Assembly: GCA_030770545.1 (NCBI GenBank) | Contig: JAUCMP010000034.1 | Coordinates: forward strand, 186,001 to 250,000 | Reading direction: 5' to 3' | Length of the DNA stretch: 64,000 bases | Source: Macropodus opercularis | Taxonomy: Eukaryota; Chordata; Actinopteri; Anabantiformes; Osphronemidae | Shown here: one piece after another, positions 56,465 to 64,000 of the stretch | Numbering within the stretch: position 1 is the stretch's first letter | How the letters are laid out: every line of letters begins with the position of its first letter | Program-made: the position numbers and the translations under genes | Notes under the pieces: model-generated | What the model was told of the DNA's origin: nothing | Seen by the model: only the letters and a program-made list of their open reading frames with translations | Databases searched by the model: none

Positions 56465-57844
56465 TTAGTATAAAAATACATACTTTCCTGGAATTCCAGG
56501 AAAGCCGGCGTGAATGTGGAGGCTGTTTGGGCCCCGTTTCAGTTCCATGTTACAAAAGCGACACTTGCGTCCTGTGGACCGAGGCTCAGTTCTTTTTCTT
56601 TTTCTTGGAATCTGAGGGGGAAAACAGCTGGGGGCAGTTGGTGATGGCTGGCCTAGAACAATTACAACAATGACAAGAAGAGTGTGAGACTTGAGTTTAC
56701 CTATTTAACATGTGCACAACCAAATCAACTATTTCAACACTTACTTTGTGCTCTCCTTGCAGATGGCGGCTTCAGCAGAGGTTGACCAGTCACTGCAGAC
56801 CTCTCTGGAGAAGAATGCGTCTCTACAAACCCAGAAAGTTTTATTAATTACAACAAAACAAAGAAACATGGATGACGTTTGGCCCTTGGGCTGTAGTTGT
56901 AGCTGTTAAAACCAAAAGCTGCCCAGCAGAACAATGCTGGCCGATTTATATATTTTTTTATTTACATTTACGCTTCTAGCCAAATGTTTTGTTCATGTGA
57001 CCAGAATGTACAATGTTGTCCATTAAAGAAATATGTTTTGAAACGCAACTGCTCACCTGGTACTTCTGGCACAAGAAACGTCAACTGTTTCGGAAGTGGC
57101 ACAGGCGTCTTTTCAGGTGGACTGACTGAATGGCAAGAATGAAAAAATATAATTAATTAATGGTTTATCTGTAACACATTAATAGGACATAACACATTTA
57201 TATACATAAGCTAAAAAGTAATCTAAAATACATAAATAACATTTACATTTTAATGGAATTTAATATTAAATGAACAGTGACAATTGTTACAATTAAATGT
57301 GAGCAGGGAAAGTAACGTGGGACACAGCAACACATGTCATCACGTGTTAGTATTCAAAGCAGTTCACACTTCATCATTTCAACCAAATAAGGAGATTAAT
57401 ACTTACCCCCATGAAGCGATGAACCGATTCATAGTCACTAGGACAACAAACAGAACCAGAAGATAGAACTCATGCTTCGGTGTGGGAGAGCAGCACATTA
57501 TGCCAGAGCTGACGATTCGTGCAACATATTTTATCTTTCTTCTCTTGAAGCCTTTGATTGTCTGGAGGTTACGGGTGCAGCAGCAACACCAAGTTGAAAC
57601 AAGTAACAGGTAGAGTGTTTGTTTGCAAAAAAAGATTTCACTTGAGCTGAACTGTAATTTTCAATAAATGTTGACTTACTGTTGTGTGAAGATTGTTTTG
57701 AGGGAGAAGTACTGAGCGTAGCCCGGCTAACGGGCAGATTTAATTCTTCTGGGTCTGTAACCAAAAACACAACGATGCACCGAAGCTTCGAACCAGGGCC
57801 CGTTATGAGCTCAGGGATTTCTCCTGGCGTCAGAAGACGTTTCA
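56465..57844 (-). CDS. Uncharacterised spliced gene with C-terminal Cys motif (three exons supported)
   Basis: Three minus-strand blocks join in one frame across GT-AG introns: 57844-57680 (acceptor TTGCAG, donor GTAAGT), 57125-57057 (acceptor ATTCAG, donor GTGAGC) and 56652-56465 (acceptor TTCTAG, stop TAA). Reading order: a segment starting KRLLTPGEIPELITGPGSK, a Ser/Pro-rich linker, a basic PRKRKRTEPRSTGRK stretch that could be a nuclear signal, then CRFCNMELKRGPNS...HIH and GFPGIPGKYVFLY at the end. The Cys-X2-Cys with downstream His suggests a small zinc site; no partner Cys follows. The 5' coding start is not resolved; a short ORF at 58129-58245 is a candidate first exon. I do not know its function. 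It resembles, from memory only, tails of multicopy teleost proteins, so origin from a DNA transposon is possible. Confidence 0.55.
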
Positions 57845-58128
57845 CTGCAACTGCGACAAAGTACAGACAATTATCAAACTATGGTCCAGGTTTATGAAAC
57901 TCGCTATTTCCTCAAAAGTAAAAAAGCAAAAACACTTTAAATTTCCGAACAATACCTTTTTATTACTTGCAGCTGTTCCTTTGGTAAAAACAGCATCAAG
58001 GATAGCAACCACATGTTTTTCTGTTGTGATGCAGTTCAGATGTTAGGCTGAAAATTAAATTCCCGACTTTTTGACTCTAAGTCCTGACACAGGGAGACAA
58101 CGCAAGCATCCCCCTAAAGAAACGACAT

Positions 58129-58245
58129 CTAGACGTAACCACCAAGTGTCTGAGTTGAAGCCCCCTGGTTCCCTCTGAAGCTCTTTTTCTTAAACACAGC
58201 CTTGTTTTGCACTGATCGCTCGCTACCACTGCCACCGGAAGTCAT
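58129..58245 (-). CDS. Short ORF, candidate first coding exon of the minus-strand gene
   Basis: A 38-residue frame starting ATGACTTCCGGTGGC on the minus strand, next to an ETS-type ACCGGAAGT that overlaps the start codon region. It is rich in Ser, Gly and Lys (KAVFKKKSFRGNQG). No convincing donor site joins it in phase to the exon at 57844, so the link is a guess from position and orientation. Confidence 0.3.
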   Translation of the reverse strand: MTSGGSGSERSVQNKAVFKKKSFRGNQGASTQTLGGYV

Positions 58246-58730
58246 GTTCTGCTTTACACTCGTCACGTCATCGCGTTCATCCAATGGCTTGAGCGACGAT
58301 CGAACTTTCGCTCTTTATTTTTGCACTTCAAAATAAAAGCACAGACCGGAAGTCTACCCAAAAATGATGAAAAATGATAAAAAATACTATTTAAAATGAG
58401 GAACGCTTCACGAATTTGCGTGTCATCCTTGCGCCGCCGTGTGACCAATCTTCTCGGTTCCAACTGTTCCAACTTGTTCCGATTCCTGGACCAATGGCCT
58501 TTCAGGGCCACGTCCCGCCCCTCCAATCACCGCACAGCATTTGTTCCAATTTGTTCCATTTTTGCCCCGGGCCCCGAATCGGCCGTCCAATCAAATGGCC
58601 CGATTTGTTCCAATTTCGAGAAGCCCGTTTGTGGCGTCCAATGGGAGAGGCGGATTTGTTCCAACTTTCAAAACGCCCGCCTACAATCCGCTCCAGCGAA
58701 GTCAATGCGAGCCGGACAGCGAGCGAGTCG
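58235..58730. promoter_or_regulatory. Divergent CCAAT/ETS promoter between two spliced genes
   Basis: Between a minus-strand ATG (58245) and a plus-strand splice donor (GTAAGT at 58731) lies a GC-richer stretch with at least seven CCAAT motifs (near 58443, 58490, 58522, 58549, 58586, 58608 and 58637). It also has two ETS-type CCGGAAG motifs (about 58236 and 58345) and repeated TTTGTTCCAAYTT motifs. No TATA box is obvious. The layout fits a bidirectional NF-Y/ETS housekeeping-style promoter. The presumed plus-strand first exon ends at 58730. Confidence 0.5.
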
Positions 58731-59483
58731 GTAAGTTTAACATTCATTCAGTTTTAATAAATGACGAGTTTATAACACTTGTTGAAAATACATTTGGTTT
58801 AGAAATTATTTCCCCCAGTGAACCGCGTTGTTTTGTTGTTTGTTTTTAAGGACGACATCACATAATAAGTTGGACTCATTTAAGCTAATTGTCCGCTTTT
58901 CATTAAAACTTCGTGGTTAATTCCACGTAAAGCCGGTAAAAACACTTAGTCATGACCAAGTTACCATTTGTAAAACCCAGATGCCCGTTTTAACGTGTTT
59001 ACTGCTCCTGATAAGGGTCCGTTAAATCAGAAATAACTTACATTACTGTACAGATTTCAGATAATGTGCTTTGGGAAACTATTACAACCATCAGGGAGCC
59101 TTTGAAACCTCTCACCCTACAGTGTAAGTCGTAGGAAACATGGTGCATTCGTCTTATTACATTTATGCTGTCAAACACTAATGACACTTATCAATTATGT
59201 TTTAATTTTCCTATGGCTTTGTCATGGCGGACTGAGTCTCAGTGCAAACACACACACAGTAAGTGTGAGCAAGTGTGTGACACACAGAGCGAGTCTGACC
59301 CACTGCATCCTGCCGCCCCTCACGAGGCTCCTGTGGGTGGCTCCTGACTTTGAAATATGATGAATTATATTATATATGCTGTTGTAATTTCTGATAATAT
59401 GATATAAAGCTCTTCCAGTGAGCTGGTTTGTTAATTCAGTTTCTGTCTTGCTCCTTTTATTTTATTTTTGTGTCTCTTTGTAG

Positions 59484-60660
59484 CAGCAACAGGGTCCTGA
59501 TGGCCAGCCAGGGTACCAACATGTCCTAAAGCTTGCGAGAGCCCTGGTGGAAGTTAGGAGCCTTACGGGTCTTTCTGACCAGAGGGTAGAGAGGCTTATT
59601 AAGCTCTGGCACCGCCTGCCCGAGTATGACAAGCAGAGAGTCCTCTACCTTCCCAGATACCAGCAGAGGCTGGATAAGGGGCGGTTCAAGGCGGCGAAGG
59701 GGAAGAACACCACCTGTCAAGGCAAAGAAAGTCTGGATCGGTAAGTCTTTACTTGATGCACTCCTGGTTTGTTTATTCAATGCTTGCTTTAACACCGACC
59801 TAAACTTACTTCTGTTTTTCAGCTGTCTTCTCGGACAAAGCTCGGGCCCTGCAACGTGGCCCAGCACCAGCCGCCTGGTGGAGGCCATTTGCAGCCAGCT
59901 GTTGCAATGCCACCCTGCGACAGCGCGGCCTGGGGGTGTGAAGAAGTCGAGATGGTCACTCATCCTGTCAGACTACGTGGCCATCAGAGAGGCTGTGCCG
60001 AGCAGCCCCAGGCTGATGGCGCAGACCTCCATCCAGCTCTTTGAGCTGAACCAGAGGACCCTGTCTCAGTGGTGAGTGTTGGAAATAAAGATGAACCTTG
60101 TCTTGTGCACTGCAAATCACCATTTGATGCAAGCTGGCGTGCGGCCTAACAACAGCATTGTCTCTGCTCCGCTTGTGGCAGGAGACGCTCTGCCACCAGC
60201 AAAGGAGCTGTCCTTGGTGGAGGCGGGACGAGGAGAGCCCTTAAAGTACACTGCCCCAGAGGAGCGGCCGGGACCATCCAGGCTTGTTTGTGTCCCTGTC
60301 CTGGCCCCCGTTACAACTGTCAGCCAGCCCGGTCCATCCTCCGTACCCGGCCTAGCTGAGACACAGTCTGCCCCCGCTTCTTCTTCTGAACTGCAGCGTG
60401 TGCCCAGGACCACAGCCTTTAGGCAGAGGAAGGCGGCTGAAGCTGCTGCCGCTGCAGCTGCTGTGGGTGACGTCTTGTTGGCTAGGACCAAGACCCGAAA
60501 GCAGCCCACACAGTACACCTGCAGTAAGTGTGGCCAGCCAAAGAGGCTTGAGACTGGCCACACATGCATTGCAGGTGTGTCCTACTGTGCTGCTGTCGGT
60601 GGAAAGACTGTGCAGGAGTGGACACAGGAAATGAGGAGAAAGCTCCCACGGCCAAAATAA
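59484..60660 (+). CDS. Uncharacterised spliced gene with C-terminal Cys motif (three coding blocks)
   Basis: Coding blocks: 59484-59740 (acceptor TTTGTAG, donor GTAAGT), 59823-60071 (acceptor TTTTTCAG, donor GTGAGT), and a last block ending at TAA 60658-60660. The first two join in frame through a split Arg codon. Block 1 contains GYQHVLKLARALVEVRSL and LPEYDKQRVLYLPRYQQRL; block 2 SRLVEAICSQLLQ, RWSLILSDYVAIREAV and IQLFELNQRTLSQW. The last block has an Ala run and ends with CSKCGQPKRLETGHTCIAG, a likely zinc site. Its best frame needs an acceptor near 60148 (ACAACAG); the stronger one at 60181 shifts frame, so this boundary is unresolved. AATAAA follows at 60688. No in-frame ATG is present in block 1, so an upstream exon (one may end at 58730, though its phase does not fit directly) supplies the start. 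Function unknown; possibly transposon-derived and multicopy in fish. Confidence 0.55.
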
Positions 60661-61032
60661 TGTTATCTTGTACAGTATTGTTTTGAAAATAAATATTTAT
60701 TATAGTTAGTAATTAAGTACTTTGCATGGATTCTTTTTTCTATGATGCATTTTACCTACGAGAGATTGGAAATGGAGACAGAATTATCATCATCATTTTT
60801 ATTATTATCATTAATCATCATTCATTATTATAATCATGTATAACGCTACTGTGCCTGACAAAAGTGCCTGACATTAAACCCCACACCTTCCATTACCTGA
60901 CTTTGCAGCCGCCGCCTTCTGGGATCGAACCCGGGACCTTCCGCTCCGTGGCGGGCGCACGCAGCGCCCCCCTCCCCTCACCTGCTTTTTTCTTTTTTTT
61001 CTCGCGTCCTCCGTAGAGAAGAACGGACCATA
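60661..61032. other. 3' flank and intergenic sequence with a tRNA-like B box on the minus strand
   Basis: After the polyadenylation signal there is AT-rich DNA with ATC/ATT runs (60780-60840). On the minus strand GGTCCCGGGTTCGATCCC (about 60921-60938) is a good match to a tRNA T-arm/B box, but no A box or cloverleaf can be built upstream, so it is probably a tRNA-derived repeat remnant. Confidence 0.4.
60688..60693 (+). terminator. Polyadenylation signal of the plus-strand gene
   Basis: AATAAA lies 28 nt after the stop codon at 60660, in an AT-rich context. Confidence 0.6.
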
Positions 61033-61049
61033 GCTTCACAGCAGGGGCC

Positions 61050-61092
<43 letters not shown>

Positions 61093-61105
61093 ACCGAAGT
61101 AACAC
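61033..61105 (-). pseudogene. U6 snRNA pseudogene with internal deletion
   Basis: Read on the minus strand, the sequence matches vertebrate U6 from near its 5' end (ACTTCGGTAGCACATATAC) through ACTAAAATTGGAACG, the ATACAGAGAAGATTAGC catalytic region and ATGGCCCCTGC. It then jumps to TGTGAAGC, which resembles the later U6 stretch CGTGAAGC, so about 20 nt (GCAAGGATGACACGC and flanks) are missing, and then diverges. The 5' hairpin has substitutions. No T-run terminator follows directly. The ACAGAGA box is intact, but the missing internal stem-loop makes function unlikely. Confidence 0.8.
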
Positions 61106-62560
61106 AACAACCCTCAGACTCTGGCCTGTATTTGTAGGGGCCCCGACCCGGACCAGCGTGGGGCTGTGGTGGGTATGTGCTGAGGCAGTGGGGGCAAAGC
61201 AGCTTCTAGTGGCTTCAGCGGGACAGGGAACGTCTGTGTACGCAGGCCTGGGCCGTGTGTTGGGACATCTGTGTCTGTTGTGAAGCACCGTGACCCAGTC
61301 GGACTCGATCTGGCTGCGTTCTAGTCCCGTCCTCCCGCTCAGGATTCCACGGGGCTGATGGGAAACTCTGCAAATCAGCCTTTGCGTCACACGCTGAGGA
61401 TTGGAGGACTGCAGGCCACGCAACAAAAGATTAACTCCTCCTCTGACAACTACTGCCTCTAGCCCCCTCCCCGCTGAGAGAGGGGGAAGGGAAAGAGGCA
61501 GGGGAGGGCGGGAGAAACACACAAACACGCTCAGCTGCAGCAGGAGGGGTCCTCACCTATACACAGACGGGGGCTTCAGCAGCTGGGATGGACCGGGTCT
61601 CCTCTGGCCGGGTTCTGCTGGTACGTCGGCTCTGACAGAAGACACGAGCAGCTGATTGATGAGGAATCGGCCTGAGGACAAAGACCCGGAAGACACAGGA
61701 CAGACGTCTACGGCTGAGCTCACTTGACTCATCAGGGTCAGAAACTGGACTCTGACTGTGGGGACGAGGATTCTGCTGCTTTAACACCAACACCGTCAGA
61801 CTGAAGAGACAGAAACTGCTGTACTCAACAGGAATCTCAGGTTTCAGCCTGTAACAACGTCACAGCTGATATCAGTCACTGATTTAACTCTGGCCTGTTT
61901 CTAATTTGTGTGACGCCTGTGATTATTCATGGAAAGACAATAAACAACAATAAAAGGCAATAAAACCTGTTCACGTTTGTACAAAAACATCGCCTGCAGT
62001 TCCTCAGAGTCACCAGCAGATGTCAGTCTGTGTACACACATTGAAACCAGCAACACCAGCAAACGCCAAATCTGAAACGGGAGCAGATGAACTTTACGAC
62101 CTGGTCCTGTAAGTCTTTCAAAAGGCACAAGATTTACATTAGGAAAACACACACACGGCACCAAACAAAAGGATAAAACCTATAAACAATGAAAATCTAG
62201 TCTCAGTGTGCCTGACAGACCTGTTTCTCTCTTTAGTGGCTCCAGAGCATCTCTTCAGGTCATTTCTGTATCAGCGTGTAGCTGTTGAGTTCAGTAACTT
62301 GGTAGCGTTCAGAACTTTCTCTCTCGTCTTGGTGGTTTTTCTTATTAACTCTGCCTGTTTCTCCATCTGTTCACGCGTTTCAACTAAATATTCCGTGTTG
62401 TTGAAGTTCAGCGTCTTGTCTGGAGACGACGTTTAAGTTCACGTGGAACCGTGTTGGACAACTTTTCCCTCACACCATAGTGGAGTTGGTTGTGCCGTTG
62501 TTACACGCGTGAACAGAAGAGTCTTGTTCCAGTGTCAGTTGAGTTCCTTTAATAATGTGA
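61106..62560. other. Intergenic sequence, no gene recognised
   Basis: Only short open frames without recognisable motifs or convincing splice signals. A GC-rich first part (61106-61800) passes to more AT-rich DNA; no RNA gene or element was identified. Confidence 0.4.
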
Positions 62561-62669
62561 ACTGCAACACAGAACACAACAGTCACAGTCCGCTCAGCCA
62601 GCGCTTCTGGCTGCTAATGCTACAGCTCCCGCTCTGTGTCTGCTTCTGCTGCTATGCAGGGGTCACCAC
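62561..62669 (+). repeat. Copy 1 of a ~110-bp direct repeat
   Basis: AACTGCAACACAGAACACAA through CAGCCAGCGCTTCTGGCTGC and ATGCAGGGGTCACCA. It matches 62961-63079 with a few substitutions and small insertions. Probably part of a dispersed repeat; family unknown. Confidence 0.75.
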
Positions 62670-62960
62670 GTACATCATAGACCATTAACTAAATACATAG
62701 CCGCTTCTTAACGGTATTACAATAACGTAATTTACAGTGTGACATGAACAAACACTTCGAACAACACTGTTCATATAATTACCCTTAGCAACGTAACTCA
62801 ATGCAGCGACATGCTACAAACCGATAGCGCGCTCACATTATGACTTGTGACTTCTGTCACTTCAAAACAAACAAAGTAAAATATCTAACACGATCATATG
62901 GCCTCTGAAGGAGCAATGCTCAGCCTACAAACAATGATACTGCTTGTGCACTTTCCTCAC

Positions 62961-63079
62961 CTGCAACACAGAACACAACACAGTCACAGTCCGCTCAGCC
63001 AGCGTTTCTGGCTGCTAATGCTACAGCTCGCGCTCTGTGTCTGTGTCTGCTTCGGCTCCTGCTATGCAGGGATCACCGC
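62961..63079 (+). repeat. Copy 2 of a ~110-bp direct repeat
   Basis: Starts CCTGCAACACAGAACACAAC and ends ATGCAGGGATCACCG; differs from copy 1 mainly by an extra CA and an extra TGTGTC. Located about 400 bp downstream in the same orientation. Confidence 0.75.
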
Positions 63080-64000
63080 GGCAGTGAACACATCACGCTG
63101 CCACCTAGTGGCGAAAATTGATTATCGCTCCACCGAAGCAAAGCAGATGAGAATCTCCCCGTCCCAGTGGCCACACAGCGTTAAGTAGAAGACTGATCTG
63201 GGATCTGGACAGGATGCCCTGGCGCCATAAATGTCCAGTGCACCACAGCGTCGTCAGAGTTTCTCCGTCTGTTCCCTGCGTGTCTCACCAGAAGCAGGAC
63301 TGTGTTGAACCGCATTTAGCCAGTGCGTCCAGCTGGTGGCGGTGGGGCGTTCAATTGCTCTCTGTAGAAGAGCGCTTCGTTGTTGTGCTGAAACAACCAG
63401 GTCGAACTGGATGATGCTCCACAGGTGTCGAGGAAGCTTAATGCTCGCAGCACTAGATGACAGACATGGTTCAGTCTGAGATGTTGACAGTCACTCAACG
63501 TTCCATTTGATGCATTTAGGTACAACTACATGTGTTAAATTGTGTTTGTAGGACGTCCAGTCTAGAAGGTTCCACTGGTTCCGCTTTGCTTGAGATGGAA
63601 AGAAGCTGCTGTAATAAGAGTAATCAACAATACATTGTTTAACTGAAACATAAATGTCACTATGCAGAATCAGAGCGACAACAGAAACAGTAAAGATCAG
63701 CTCAGAATTCATCAAAACATCAGTGAGGTCACATGATGTCATATGAGTGACAGGCTGGCTGTAATAACGTAGATGAGAAAGGCTTTGAGACGAAACAAAC
63801 ATCGTCTCTCATCAGTGCTTTCCCCATTTGATCAGCCTGTGGAATCAGTTCCCACAGTTCCGGTGCCTTCCCTTCAGCTCCCCTGTATTGATACTCCACC
63901 TCATTCACGCCTCTGGTTGCCAGCTCGTCAGGTCACCCACCTGTGCTTCACTCTTCACCCACATCCCAGCTCTGGAAGACGCCCAGGCTACGTGAATTCT
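63080..64000. other. Intergenic sequence, no gene recognised
   Basis: Short open frames only; no motif, splice structure or RNA gene that I can support. Confidence 0.4.

Overview
The window looks like vertebrate, most likely ray-finned fish, nuclear DNA. Evidence: canonical vertebrate-type U1 and U2 snRNA genes with snRNA-type promoters, Tx1-clade (Keno-like) non-LTR retrotransposons sitting inside U2 genes, a GT-AG spliced gene pair, a U6-like fragment and a long tetranucleotide microsatellite. No bacterial-type operons are present.

Layout. (1) Positions 1-54404 are one tandem snRNA gene array. The standard unit is 1484 bp, measured from U2 start to U2 start, and carries on the + strand an intact U2 gene (188 nt), then about 250 bp of U1 promoter sequence, a 130-bp tandem duplication containing a truncated U1 5' end (73 nt), and an intact U1 gene (164 nt). 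A spacer of roughly 690 bp then leads to the next U2. I count 26 uninterrupted U2 genes, 29 intact U1 genes, and four U2 loci split by retrotransposons (one only partly inside the window). (2) Four retrotransposon copies of two related lineages interrupt U2 at the same place, the branch-point recognition sequence. Lineage A (1-1942, partial, and 6395-11410, complete) encodes ORF1 with three CCHC knuckles and a 1114-residue ORF2 with APE-type endonuclease and reverse transcriptase. Lineage B (35286-37203 and 49072-50989) has an intact ORF1 but nearly all of ORF2 is deleted. (3) The two A copies sit in a 9468-bp direct repeat and the two B copies in a 13786-bp direct repeat, so each pair most likely arose by exchange within the array rather than by separate insertions. 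(4) The array stops at 54404, inside a U1 promoter, against a (TACA)/(TATG) microsatellite of about 700 bp. (5) From 55160 to 64000 the DNA is single-copy-like: a spliced gene on the minus strand (56465-57844), a CCAAT- and ETS-rich divergent promoter (about 58235-58730), a spliced gene on the plus strand (59484-60660), a U6 snRNA fragment (minus, 61033-61105), and otherwise sequence in which I see no gene.

How it fits together: the array supplies the two spliceosomal RNAs that recognise the 5' splice site (U1) and the branch point (U2). The retrotransposons use the high copy number of U2 as a safe target, and the array's own recombination both homogenises the RNA genes and multiplies the inserted elements. 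The ORF1-only lineage B appears to be a non-autonomous derivative that could have used the enzyme of a relative such as lineage A.
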